DNA of 64,000 nt from Prosthecobacter sp. (GTDB lineage Bacteria; Verrucomicrobiota; Verrucomicrobiia; Verrucomicrobiales; Verrucomicrobiaceae): positions 62,001 to 126,000 of the forward strand of contig JAIPJY010000012.1 of assembly GCA_021733925.1 (NCBI GenBank). Reading direction: 5' to 3'. Positions 18,320-26,817 of the stretch are shown piece after piece (positions within the stretch are counted from its first letter, which is position 1; every line of letters begins with the position of its first letter). The notes under the pieces are model-generated. The model worked only from the letters and a program-made list of their open reading frames with translations, was not told where the DNA came from and made no database searches. Position numbers and translations under genes: made by a program.

Positions 18320-19108
18320 TTATTTCTTCTCGTCGCCTTCGTGATTCGTGTAGCGGCCGATGAGCGGATACTGCTCCAGTTCGGCCACGGTGCCGGTGAC
18401 GGGGAAGCTTTCGCGACCGACCCAGTAAACGGCTGCCGCAGCAATGTCTTCCGGCATCAGCAGGCGGCCCATCGGCACGGCATAGGCAGGGAGACGATCC
18501 GGCCAGCCTTCGCCGAGTCCGTCGCCGAGTTTCACCTGGTATTCGTTCTCGGTGAGCGTCCAGCCCACGTTGAGCTGGTTCACGCGCACGCGGTCGGTGC
18601 CGAGCGCGTCGGCCAGATTGCGCGTCATCGTCATCAGCGCACCCTTGGACATCGAGTAGGCGAGGAGATTGGCCTGACCGCAGTGGGCCAGCACCGAGCC
18701 GATGTTCAGCACGACGCCCCGGTTCTTTTTCAATTCGGGCAGCAAGGCGCGGATCAAGAGCATCGGCGCACGGGCATTCACGCCGATGATGCGGTCAAAC
18801 ATGGCCGCATCCGTCTCGTCGATTTTTGCGCGATTGGTCAGCGCCGCGTTGTTCACCAAGGCATCGACCTTGCCGAAGGCGGCGATCGCGTCCGCCGCCA
18901 GCTTGGCCGGATACGCAGCATCCGCGAGATCCCCCTGGCAGAAGGCCGCCTTGTCCTTGCCGAGTTCCTGGCACAAAGCTTCGCCGCGTGCCGCGTCACG
19001 GCCATGCAGGATGACTTTGGCGCCTTCGGCGACGAAGCGCCGCGCCATGAATTCGCCGATGCCGGTGGTGCTGCCGGTGATGAGGATGACCTGGTCTTGA
19101 AGTCGCAT
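18320..19108 (-). CDS. Short-chain dehydrogenase/reductase (SDR)
   Basis: A 262-residue classical SDR. The nucleotide-binding motif TGSTTGIGE is at about residues 11-19, NNAA at about 88-91, the catalytic Ser in NIGSVL near 138 and the YSMSK catalytic pair near 151-155. After the active site it has the NVGWTLTENE segment and an extended C-terminus (YPLIGRYTNHEG). Enzymes of this type oxidise hydroxyls with NAD(P)+. The FAH gene next to it matches the dehydrogenase-hydrolase pair of non-phosphorylative L-fucose or L-rhamnose breakdown, in which an SDR oxidises a 2-keto-3-deoxy acid. The pathway link is inferred; SDR membership is firm. Confidence 0.93.
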   Translation of the reverse strand: MRLQDQVILITGSTTGIGEFMARRFVAEGAKVILHGRDAARGEALCQELGKDKAAFCQGDLADAAYPAKLAADAIAAFGKVDALVNNAALTNRAKIDETDAAMFDRIIGVNARAPMLLIRALLPELKKNRGVVLNIGSVLAHCGQANLLAYSMSKGALMTMTRNLADALGTDRVRVNQLNVGWTLTENEYQVKLGDGLGEGWPDRLPAYAVPMGRLLMPEDIAAAAVYWVGRESFPVTGTVAELEQYPLIGRYTNHEGDEKK

Positions 19109-19209
19109 GTTCGTCGGGGTGGTTTGGTGAGCTGTTTTCTATGGCGAGCGGTTGGCGATGCTCAAGGCTTCACCTCCAGCGCGCAAAAGAAAAAAGCGGC
19201 CAAATAGTT

Positions 19210-20160
19210 TCAAAATTTCGCGAGCGCGGTCTGCACACTGCGCAGGATGTACGCATCATTCTTCGGTGATCTTTGATTCTCCTCCGACCAGCGCTCATAG
19301 CCAAGTTCGCGAAAGGCGATGTCATCCGCCTGATCGAGCGCCTGGAGCACCTCACGAATGAACTTCCATCCCGTAAGGCGCAGGTCTTTCAGCACAGGCG
19401 TGCCGTCGGTATAACGCAGCGCCTGCACACGGGTGAGGGCCGGCGAATCAGGAATCTCGCCAGTCGCATCGGTCTTCGCGGTCAGCGGATTCCAAAAGTG
19501 TTCGGAGGCCTCGTAAGACATCGCAAAGACGGCTGCCGCCTGATCTTCCGGCAGCGGCCACGCACTCAGAATTTTTGCCGGACCGAGGCCGCCGACACCC
19601 AGCGCGCGTTCCGACCAGCGGGCCGTGCCTTCACTGAACCAGCGGTTTTTGAAATAGGTCGTGCTGTTCTGAATGAGGTGAAAAAACTCATGCGCGGGAG
19701 TCAGATTGGTCGCGGCTTTGACCGAAGTGGCGACCGTGAAGCTGATGCTGAGTGAACCTTTGGGATCGCCGGGTCTGTTGTAGCGCTGAAGCTCGTCATA
19801 GGCCACGCCGTTGGACTTGAGCACATCTTTATGACGGAAGCTGATGTCGATGTAACTTGCCGTGCGGAACCGCTGCGTTTGCAGCGGGTCAGGAAAGCCG
19901 AGCGCTTCGACAAAGACCTCCCGCGCTGCCAGCACCTGTGTCAGCACGTCTTCCACCTGATCCGGCACGCCGTTCTTGTTCACATCCGCCGGATCGACCG
20001 CATGCTGGCCTTCGATCTGATAAAACACACGGATTTTGCCTGACTGATGCACGTGCTGTGCCGGTGTCTGCGCGAGCAGCCGCGGCGCGTGGAGCAGCAC
20101 CCCCGCCACCAGCAAAGGCTGGAGAATGCCAACGGCAGCGATGGAGCAGAACAGCCTCAT
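19210..20160 (-). CDS. Secreted HExxH zinc metallopeptidase-like protein
   Basis: A 316-residue protein with a signal peptide (about 1-31). A Ca2+-type motif DVNKNGVPDQVEDV lies near residues 59-72. The zinc motif HEFFH is at residues 157-161, and FSEG puts a candidate third ligand, Glu177, 16 residues further on. That spacing is like gluzincin peptidases but slightly shorter than usual. The rest does not resemble a named peptidase family I can recognise. The gene lies between the SDR and a ThuA-like gene on the same strand, in the middle of the catabolic cluster. Its substrate could be a glycoprotein component, but that is only inferred. Confidence 0.72.
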   Translation of the reverse strand: MRLFCSIAAVGILQPLLVAGVLLHAPRLLAQTPAQHVHQSGKIRVFYQIEGQHAVDPADVNKNGVPDQVEDVLTQVLAAREVFVEALGFPDPLQTQRFRTASYIDISFRHKDVLKSNGVAYDELQRYNRPGDPKGSLSISFTVATSVKAATNLTPAHEFFHLIQNSTTYFKNRWFSEGTARWSERALGVGGLGPAKILSAWPLPEDQAAAVFAMSYEASEHFWNPLTAKTDATGEIPDSPALTRVQALRYTDGTPVLKDLRLTGWKFIREVLQALDQADDIAFRELGYERWSEENQRSPKNDAYILRSVQTALAKF

Positions 20161-20183
20161 GCGGATGCGACTATGAAGGCACC

Positions 20184-20954
20184 TTACTTCTCCAAGGCCC
20201 AGGCGATGCCGTTCAGCAAAAAGCGCCGGAAGGCGGGCAGTTTGAAGTCATCCCAATGGCCCATCGACGTGTAAAAGATGCGGGACTTCTTCTCGCCGTA
20301 CGTGTGAGTCCACGCGACGGGTTCTGTCGCTGCACCTGCCAGCGTTCCCATGAGCAGGGGAGTGGTCCCGGCCTGCAGCGGTGTGTTTTTGTACAACCCC
20401 CCATGGCCGATAAGTTCAGCGACGGTGACTCCTTTCAGGATGGGATGCGACTCCGCACCCGGCACCAACGTGATGGCGGCGGCGTCTTTGCCATAGTGGC
20501 CGGTGTAGTTGCCGCCCAGCACCTCCGGATCAAACTCCTGCCACTTCGCCAGCCCAGCTTTGGGCTCGGGCTCCTTTGGGCGCAGGGCAAAGCAATGGCT
20601 CGCGGTGCGGATTCCCACCAGCGGCTTTCCGGCGGCAAGATGGGCACGCACGGCATGGATCACCTCAGTCGTCGGCGTGCGGCGTCGCACACTGATGAAG
20701 AGAAGATCCGCATCACGCATGGCTTCCACGAATCCCGGAAACTGGTTTTTATCCGTCGCGTCCGCCTGAATGAGGGTGACGCGATAAGGCGCGGCCTTTA
20801 ATTCGTTGGCCGCAAACTCCGGCAAGGTTTCCCAGGTGTGATACTCCTCCTCGCCAATCATGATGACGATGTGCGGCGGTTCCGCTGCCTGGAGCTGCCA
20901 CCCAAAGGTGACGGCAATGATGAGCATAATGCGAAAAACGGAGGATAAGTTCAT
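20184..20954 (-). CDS. Secreted ThuA-like domain protein
   Basis: A 256-residue protein with a signal peptide (residues 1-23, IALIIAVTFGWQLQAAE-like). It has the ThuA class I glutamine-amidotransferase-like fold: HIVIMIGEEEYHTWETLPEF at the start, DADLLFISVRRRTP near 80-93, GKPLVGIRTASHCFA near 113-127 and VLGGNYTGHYG near 152-162. The tail VAWTHTYGEKKSRIFYTSMGHWDDF matches other secreted PVC ThuA proteins. ThuA proteins are tied to disaccharide and 3-keto-sugar use, but most lack a proven reaction. It is one of three ThuA genes in this window; the paralog at 23239-23997 has the same size and architecture. Confidence 0.9.
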   Translation of the reverse strand: MNLSSVFRIMLIIAVTFGWQLQAAEPPHIVIMIGEEEYHTWETLPEFAANELKAAPYRVTLIQADATDKNQFPGFVEAMRDADLLFISVRRRTPTTEVIHAVRAHLAAGKPLVGIRTASHCFALRPKEPEPKAGLAKWQEFDPEVLGGNYTGHYGKDAAAITLVPGAESHPILKGVTVAELIGHGGLYKNTPLQAGTTPLLMGTLAGAATEPVAWTHTYGEKKSRIFYTSMGHWDDFKLPAFRRFLLNGIAWALEK

Positions 20955-20975
20955 GAGGATTAAATGGCTCTCAGC

Positions 20976-21734
20976 TCAGGGTTTTGCGGGTGCTTGCAGT
21001 GCCGCCTTGGCCGCCGCCCAGTCTGGGTTCGGCAGAGCCTCCCACACGCGCAGATGGCGAAAGCTGGCCTCAGTTCCAGCCCCCAGCATGATGCTGTGCT
21101 TGGCCACGCGGATAAGTGGATTGCTCAAGGTGGTGCTCTTGCCGTCGAGCGTGCCCACCACTTCGTCGCCTTGGATCTCCAGCACCACCATATGCCACTC
21201 GTTGAGTTTGACCGGCGTCAGCACGCGACTGACGGCTCCTTTGTCCCGTTGTTTGGTGCTGGGGTTGATGCGGTTTGCATCATACGGTGTTAAAAACAGA
21301 CCCCCGGGGCCGATGCTGAGCGAGATCACATAGTCCTTCACATCTGTGGCCTTCACAAACAACGAGCGATACTTGCGCCCCTCATCAGGCACATCGTTCA
21401 ACCGCACTTCGCACTGAATGATGGCGTCGGTGAATTGAAAACCAAACGACGCCGTCGCCGGATGGTTGGCCCCGGGGCTTTCCATGCCGGTAAAGCAACC
21501 ATCGGCGGGCTTCCACTGCCCGGACTTTCCACCGGCAGGCCCCGCATTGTAGCGCCAGCCGGTAAACCCGCTGGCAAAACCAACGGGCTTGCCCGTGACC
21601 GGAGCGAGCGGCGGCGTGAAGTCTTCGCTGACCAGCAGTTTGCCACGCATCGTCATGAGCGTCTTGGGCTGTTCATCAGCGGCCAATGCGCCGTAGGTCC
21701 AGGCGCATAATAAGAGTGTGAGGGAGGGCTTCAT
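20976..21734 (-). CDS. Secreted LamG/DUF1080-like beta-sandwich protein
   Basis: A 252-residue protein with a signal peptide (residues 1-18). The mature part reads as a concanavalin-type sandwich: LLVSEDFTPPL near 33-43, SGQWKPADGCFTG near 71-83, FQFTDAIIQCEVRLND near 98-113, and WHMVVLEIQGDEVVGTLDGK near 178-197. The pattern is that of the 3-keto-disaccharide hydrolase (DUF1080)/LamG group, although the usual N-terminal DGKTL motif is not seen. A GSG-type linker or anchor is also lacking. It stands between a ThuA gene and a ceramidase-like gene. I chose the ATG at 21734 because the longer frame from 21809 lacks a signal peptide and runs into the upstream gene. Confidence 0.75.
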   Translation of the reverse strand: MKPSLTLLLCAWTYGALAADEQPKTLMTMRGKLLVSEDFTPPLAPVTGKPVGFASGFTGWRYNAGPAGGKSGQWKPADGCFTGMESPGANHPATASFGFQFTDAIIQCEVRLNDVPDEGRKYRSLFVKATDVKDYVISLSIGPGGLFLTPYDANRINPSTKQRDKGAVSRVLTPVKLNEWHMVVLEIQGDEVVGTLDGKSTTLSNPLIRVAKHSIMLGAGTEASFRHLRVWEALPNPDWAAAKAALQAPAKP

Positions 21735-21744
21735 GGGAGGAGTG

Positions 21745-23232
21745 TCAGTTGAGGTTGCGCAAAACTTCCAGCGCCTTGGTCTCGAAGATCTTCTGCCATT
21801 CGGGTGCAACCAATGTGTCGCAGTCTTCCTGGGCGTAGCCTGTGTTCAGACGCTGCTCGACGGTAGGGGTGTAGTAAATGTAGCCGTTGGTGTAGCCGGA
21901 GACATGGGCCTGGGGATCTCCGGCGGCTTTCTTGATGTTCAGGCCGACCTGCACCGTGACTTCACCGGGAAATGTCACCAGTTTAAAATCTCCGACACGC
22001 AGGCCGCAGACTTCGACTTCGAGCGTGGGTGTGGCCGCCGCCAGAGTTTGCTTCAGGTGCATTTTCAGCAGCGCCAGGTTCGCGTTCAACCGCGTGAGCC
22101 GCTCCATGATTTCAATGTTGGCGAGGTAGTTTTCCACCAGCAGGCGGTTGTCGGCATCGAGCTGCGAGATGGCCTTCCGATCAAGCGCCTGATCGTGCAG
22201 ATAGCTCTGCGAGTAATGCGAGGGCGTGTCCGGCCAGAGCTTGTGCTGGAGCAGCAGCGGCAGGAAAGTTTTGAAGTTGATGTTCGTGGGCTTGAGCGCC
22301 GCGAGGAGCTTTTTTTGTTCTGCTTCGATGTTGCTGATGCGTGCGGTGTAATCCGCCGCGCGTGGCACCTCAATGGTGGCGTTGCTCACTTTGAGCACGC
22401 CGTCGCCTTTGGTTACGATCTGCCGTGCAGCGGCCAAAACAGTCGCACCGAGCATCGTTCCGAGCGGTTCGGCATCGGCAGGACGCGTGACTTCTTTGTA
22501 GCGCACCGGATTGATGTCGCCACCGCAGCCCTGCACGAAGAAGGCCATCGCGCCGCCACCGAGCGCCTCTTCAATGACCTTGGAGGCGAAGCCCGGATAG
22601 TCTGCCGAACAGCCTTTGCTCGGCGGATTCATAATGGGATGACAGGCGAACTGGTAGAGTACGGCCAGGGGCGTACCATCCATGCGATCCAGGCGCAGCA
22701 GACCCACCTGCGGATCAATCGGTCCAACGCTCGCGACATCTTCATCTCGTGGCATTGAGTAAGCACGGCGCATGTCCACCGTGCTGCCGTCCTTCATATA
22801 GAGCCGACGGTTTTCGCTGATGCGTGTCTCCGAACCGACGCCACTCCCAGCCTTCACGGGAACGAGGTTTTGCATGGCCTCCTTCACCGCCTGAATGACG
22901 AGCGGCTCCAGATCGCCACGCACAATGCCGTGACAATGGCTGGCATTGACCACGACATTCGACGGTGGAATGCCCAGCTCCTGCTGCAATCCCTTGCGCA
23001 CGGTGGCCATGAAGCCGTTGCCGACGCGCCCGATGCCCCCGACGGCCACCGCATCCAGCGTGATCAGCACCGCCGTATTGTCGCCGCTTTTCAAGACGAG
23101 CGCCTTGGCAAAACACGGATCGTTCACCAGCGGAACGGTGCGGTCTGTAATGTCGATTTTGGCGGCCCCCGCAAGCATCTCAGCTTTGACAGCGGCCACA
23201 TTGACGAGCAGGAGGAGACAGATTAATTTCAT
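21745..23232 (-). CDS. Neutral/alkaline ceramidase-like secreted hydrolase (1)
   Basis: A 495-residue protein with a signal peptide (residues 1-17). It has the N-terminal region of the neutral/alkaline non-lysosomal ceramidase superfamily: AGAAKIDITDR near 22-32, the NASHCHG zinc motif near 98-104, YQFACHPIMNPPSKGCSADYPG near 215-236 and FVQGCGGDINPV near 256-267. Verrucomicrobia have many such short paralogs without the C-terminal domain of true ceramidases, and their substrates are undetermined. A second paralog is encoded at 25380-26789 in the same operon. It follows the LamG-like gene closely (10 bases) and a ThuA gene lies 6 bases upstream. Confidence 0.87.
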   Translation of the reverse strand: MKLICLLLLVNVAAVKAEMLAGAAKIDITDRTVPLVNDPCFAKALVLKSGDNTAVLITLDAVAVGGIGRVGNGFMATVRKGLQQELGIPPSNVVVNASHCHGIVRGDLEPLVIQAVKEAMQNLVPVKAGSGVGSETRISENRRLYMKDGSTVDMRRAYSMPRDEDVASVGPIDPQVGLLRLDRMDGTPLAVLYQFACHPIMNPPSKGCSADYPGFASKVIEEALGGGAMAFFVQGCGGDINPVRYKEVTRPADAEPLGTMLGATVLAAARQIVTKGDGVLKVSNATIEVPRAADYTARISNIEAEQKKLLAALKPTNINFKTFLPLLLQHKLWPDTPSHYSQSYLHDQALDRKAISQLDADNRLLVENYLANIEIMERLTRLNANLALLKMHLKQTLAAATPTLEVEVCGLRVGDFKLVTFPGEVTVQVGLNIKKAAGDPQAHVSGYTNGYIYYTPTVEQRLNTGYAQEDCDTLVAPEWQKIFETKALEVLRNLN

Positions 23233-23238
23233 GGTTCG

Positions 23239-23997
23239 TTATTTCTGCAGGGTCCACGCCACCGCATTGAGCAGCAATTTCTGCACATCCGCGCTGCGCA
23301 TGTCTTCGGGCGCACCGAGGCTGGTGTAAAAAATGCGGGCCTTGCCAGGTCCATACGTGCGAGTCCAGGCGACAGGCTGCGGCGGTGTGGCGGCAGGGTC
23401 CTGCGCACTGCCGATGAGAATCGGCGTGGCATCTGCGGCCAGCGGCAGCACCTTGTAGAGCGACTGATAACCATGGATGTTCGCCACATTCACACCCTGC
23501 ACCAGCGCGCTTGCTTCAGCACCTGGCGCGATGCTCACGCCGTAGGGCAGCCCCTTGGTTTCATAGCCGGTGTTTTCACCACCCAAAACCTCATGCGTAA
23601 ACTCCGGCCAAGGCGCGAGGCTTGCATCGACGACCTCGTTGGGCTTGGGAATGAACGCATGATTCGCCGTGCGGATGCCGAGCAGCGGCTTGCCAGCCGC
23701 GAGGTGCGCACGGATGGCGGCCATTTGCTCCTTCGGCGGAAAGCGGCGGCGGGAGAAAAGCACCAGCAAATCCGCATCCTTCAGCGCTTCGACGAGTCCC
23801 GCGAAGTGATGCATCTGCGGCTTGTCCCCCTCGATGAGCGTGACGCGATGCCCAAGCGGCCGGAGCTCCTTCTCCGCAAATTCACGCATCGTCCTCGGTG
23901 CCTCATAGTTGTTCGGATCTTCCACGGTCATGATGACGATGTTCGCCGCAGACGCAGCGCAGGTGAGCAGAGCGAAACAGAGCAGGATGGATTTCAT
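23239..23997 (-). CDS. Secreted ThuA-like domain protein (second copy)
   Basis: A 252-residue protein with a short signal peptide (residues 1-17). The fold landmarks are ANIVIMTVEDPNNYEAPRTM at the start, DADLLVLFSRRRFPPKEQM near 77-95, GKPLLGIRTANHAF near 105-118 and VLGGENTGYETKG near 140-152. The C-terminus has VAWTRTYGPGKARIFYTSLG. It parallels the ThuA protein at 20184-20954 throughout and probably arose by local duplication followed by divergence. The neighbours are the two ceramidase-like genes and a polysaccharide deacetylase. Confidence 0.9.
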   Translation of the reverse strand: MKSILLCFALLTCAASAANIVIMTVEDPNNYEAPRTMREFAEKELRPLGHRVTLIEGDKPQMHHFAGLVEALKDADLLVLFSRRRFPPKEQMAAIRAHLAAGKPLLGIRTANHAFIPKPNEVVDASLAPWPEFTHEVLGGENTGYETKGLPYGVSIAPGAEASALVQGVNVANIHGYQSLYKVLPLAADATPILIGSAQDPAATPPQPVAWTRTYGPGKARIFYTSLGAPEDMRSADVQKLLLNAVAWTLQK

Positions 23998-24009
23998 ATC
24001 AAGGCATGA

Positions 24010-25371
24010 TCACGGGGTCACATTGATCGAGTAATCCGCCTCACGCGGCGGCACGTCAAAACGCAGTGCATCGGCACCTTCGAGCTTGCCTGGCTTGGCG
24101 GGGATGACTGTGCCTTGCGCATCTTTGATGACCACGTTTGGCAGCTTCCATGCTGGCGGCACCGCCATTTCGACCGTGAGGGGTTGATCGTAGAGCGCGG
24201 CATCGGTGGCGCAGGCGAGTTTGAAACTGAGTTGCTGCGCGTCTGATTTGATCAAAGTGAGCTTCGCGGCATCACGCTCGGTCAGGTATTTGTGGATGTC
24301 TGCCATGCCAGCGATCCAGAGATCGGTCTGATGTTGTTTGGCGATATCCATGGCCGCACGAAAGTTCGCCTCGGTGCTGCTGAGCCCATCACCAATGTAG
24401 TGGTAGTGGATGCGGCACCAGAGGCCGCGCTGAATGTGCTGCTCCAGAATCCGGCGAAAATTTTCGACGCGGTTGCCATAGCTGTCGTCCATGCCCGTGC
24501 TGTTCTCTGAGGCATCGAAATGGTGATACTTGTCGAGGTAGTAGCGCAGGGAGCGCGTGGTCTCCCAGCGCGTGCCGCCGCCGAGGTTCAAAGCGGTGAG
24601 CCTGCTCCTGCCGGGTGTCATCCGCCAGATCGCCTGAGCAGCCTCGCCAATCTCGGCCTCCATGTCCACATCACCAAATCCACCCCGGTGATGCGCCGAA
24701 TGGTTGGCAAGCTCGTGCTTTCCTTGTTTCGCCAGCGCCGCCCATGCGGCGCGCTGTTGACCAAATTCTGAAACACGGCGGCTTCCAGGTTCAGAGGCAC
24801 CGGGATTGATCATGAAGGTGCCGCGAAAGCCATAACTGTCGAGAATTGGCACCGCTTTGCTGAGATGCGTGGGATGTGAGTCGTCAAAGCGGATGCTCAA
24901 GGCCGCAACTCGACCCTCGTGCCATTTCGCGATGCGCATCTTCACGCCGCTGGTGGGATCTTGAATAGCACGGTCTTTTTCCGTTGTGGGCTTCGTCCAG
25001 CCGCCAGAAGGCGGAAGCGTCTCCACGACGCAACTCATCACTCCAGCAGGCAGTGGGACGAGCAGCTTGAACCACTCGATGCCTGTGCGACGAACCAGCA
25101 GCGCGTTTCCACCGGCATCACGCACGACCACATCGGCGGCGGGCCAGGCCTTGGGGCCGCTGTTCGGCAGGTCGATGCGGATCGTTTGCGGCTTCGTCTC
25201 CGAATTGGGAGCCACGTTGATCTGCAGCTGGAATGGCGTGACAAGAACGGCGGTGACGGCGGCCTGACTGGAGGGATCAGCGAGAGTGACCTTCACGCCG
25301 CCCAGATCTGGCGATTGAGCGTGGAGGGCGATTGCCAGCAGGCCCAAGACAAGAGTCGCGAATGCTTTCAT
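24010..25371 (-). CDS. Polysaccharide deacetylase (NodB-like) family protein
   Basis: A 453-residue protein with a signal peptide (about 1-18). An N-terminal beta domain (20-150) precedes a NodB-like barrel: motif 1 appears as IRFDDSHP near 165-172 with the catalytic and metal Asp pair, and motif 2 as NHSAHH near 222-227. The barrel continues to about 355 (ALNLGGGTRWETTRSL, YHYIGDG), and a beta-rich C-terminal segment follows (NVVIKDAQGTVIPAKPG). CE4-type enzymes remove N- or O-acetyl groups from sugar polymers. The in-frame GTG at 25383 overlaps the upstream gene; I prefer the ATG at 25371. In this operon it probably de-esterifies a glycan that the other enzymes then break down. Confidence 0.85.
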   Translation of the reverse strand: MKAFATLVLGLLAIALHAQSPDLGGVKVTLADPSSQAAVTAVLVTPFQLQINVAPNSETKPQTIRIDLPNSGPKAWPAADVVVRDAGGNALLVRRTGIEWFKLLVPLPAGVMSCVVETLPPSGGWTKPTTEKDRAIQDPTSGVKMRIAKWHEGRVAALSIRFDDSHPTHLSKAVPILDSYGFRGTFMINPGASEPGSRRVSEFGQQRAAWAALAKQGKHELANHSAHHRGGFGDVDMEAEIGEAAQAIWRMTPGRSRLTALNLGGGTRWETTRSLRYYLDKYHHFDASENSTGMDDSYGNRVENFRRILEQHIQRGLWCRIHYHYIGDGLSSTEANFRAAMDIAKQHQTDLWIAGMADIHKYLTERDAAKLTLIKSDAQQLSFKLACATDAALYDQPLTVEMAVPPAWKLPNVVIKDAQGTVIPAKPGKLEGADALRFDVPPREADYSINVTP

Positions 25372-25379
25372 GGGGAGGT

Positions 25380-26789
25380 TCACTTCAGTTTCTCAAACAG
25401 CTCCTCCAATCCTACCTCGATCTTTGTCGAGGCATCGACTTCAAGGCAGGCTGACCTAGCACGCCAAGTTTCATAGCCACCGAGCTTGTGCTGCTCCGGC
25501 GTGGGCAGATAGCCATGGTAGGCATTGGCCAATGACACCGTGAAGGTCTGAGCATGACGCTTTTTCAATCCGAGACCGATCTCCACAAAGACCTCGGCGG
25601 GAATGGCCGAGACACGCAGGTCGCCGATCTTGAGGACTTGCAGCGGTGCGGAGACTTCTTTGGGAAAGTCACTGAGCAGGACGGTCTCGCGCGCATACAC
25701 CTGCTCCATGGTTTCCATGCGCGGGAAAAGCTTCGACTGCTTGGTCAGTTCGCGTGCTTTCTCCACTTCATCCTGAGTGGGGATGCGCAGGCCCAGCGTG
25801 ACCTCCTTCTGCGCCACACCCAGCGGCACCCAGTCTTGATATGTCAGCTTTTTGCAGGCACCCGCAACAGCCTGCGCCACATCATTCGCCACGATCTTGA
25901 TGCGCCCATACGGCCCTTCTTTGGCCTGGCCGCCACGGAAGTCGATGTTGTTGATGTCGCCGCTCGTACCGTTCGACATGATGCCCACGAAGGGCGGGTC
26001 CTGCCGGTCCGCACCCAGCAGTTCACCGATTTCATTGCAAAACACACCATAGTAATCCGCCGAGATGTGGCCGGGGCCGACGCCGCCGACGTAATGCAGC
26101 GAGTAGTTCGCATACAGCGCGATGGGTTTTCCCTCCGCTGACTGGACACTGATGAAACATACCTGCGGGTCCGTTGGCCCGGCGGGCTCAAGGAGGTTCG
26201 GATTGTTGATGCCGGGATTCGTCTTCACCTGATCGGTGGTGACGCCATGAGGCGTGCGAGGAATGCCGCCGGGCTTCATTTTCCAGCGGCGGTTGAACAC
26301 ATGCTGCGGCACATCGACGCTTCCCCACGCGATTTTGGCAGGCGCGAGGTTGTTCAGCGCACGACGCACGCCATCAGCGATTCGTTTGGCAAGGAAGCGC
26401 TGATACATCGGGCTAGGTTCGCTCTGGCCCACGGCCTGCGCGGTGCCGCAGGAGTGCGAATGCGTGGCGGACATGAGCATGTTTTCCAGCGGCAGGCCCG
26501 TGGCCTCGTTCACCATCTTCTTCGCTTCATCGAAAATGCCGCGACCGATGACACAGCTGTCCGCCACGACCAGCACGAGCTTCGTTTGTCCATCATTCAG
26601 TGCAAGGCAGCGGGCGTGCAGTTCATCGTGGATGAACGCTGCCTTGCCATCCTGAAAGCCCCCATTGATCGAGCTGCCAAGATCCGGCGTGATGTTGCTC
26701 GTGGCGGCTCCGGCTTGGAAAACACGAGCAGGATCAGCGGAGTACGCGGTGGAAAGGAGGGTGCAGATGACGAAGAGAAGAGGTCGCAT
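25380..26789 (-). CDS. Neutral/alkaline ceramidase-like secreted hydrolase (2)
   Basis: A 469-residue protein with a signal peptide (residues 1-17, LLFVICTLLSTAYS). Superfamily landmarks: AGAATSNITPDLGSSINGG near 22-40, the zinc motif SATHSHSCG near 108-116, YSLHYVGGVGPGHISADYYG near 228-247 and the SNGTSGDINNID segment near 268-279. The C-terminal strand has a PAEVFVEIGLGLKK motif. The open frame continues upstream to 27098 inside the MFS gene; the ATG at 26789 has GGAGA 5 bases upstream and begins a clean signal peptide. It differs clearly from the paralog at 21745-23232, so the two probably act on different linkages. Confidence 0.87.
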   Translation of the reverse strand: MRPLLFVICTLLSTAYSADPARVFQAGAATSNITPDLGSSINGGFQDGKAAFIHDELHARCLALNDGQTKLVLVVADSCVIGRGIFDEAKKMVNEATGLPLENMLMSATHSHSCGTAQAVGQSEPSPMYQRFLAKRIADGVRRALNNLAPAKIAWGSVDVPQHVFNRRWKMKPGGIPRTPHGVTTDQVKTNPGINNPNLLEPAGPTDPQVCFISVQSAEGKPIALYANYSLHYVGGVGPGHISADYYGVFCNEIGELLGADRQDPPFVGIMSNGTSGDINNIDFRGGQAKEGPYGRIKIVANDVAQAVAGACKKLTYQDWVPLGVAQKEVTLGLRIPTQDEVEKARELTKQSKLFPRMETMEQVYARETVLLSDFPKEVSAPLQVLKIGDLRVSAIPAEVFVEIGLGLKKRHAQTFTVSLANAYHGYLPTPEQHKLGGYETWRARSACLEVDASTKIEVGLEELFEKLK

Positions 26790-26817
26790 TCTCTCCATAC
26801 GGTCGCCGAATGAAAAC

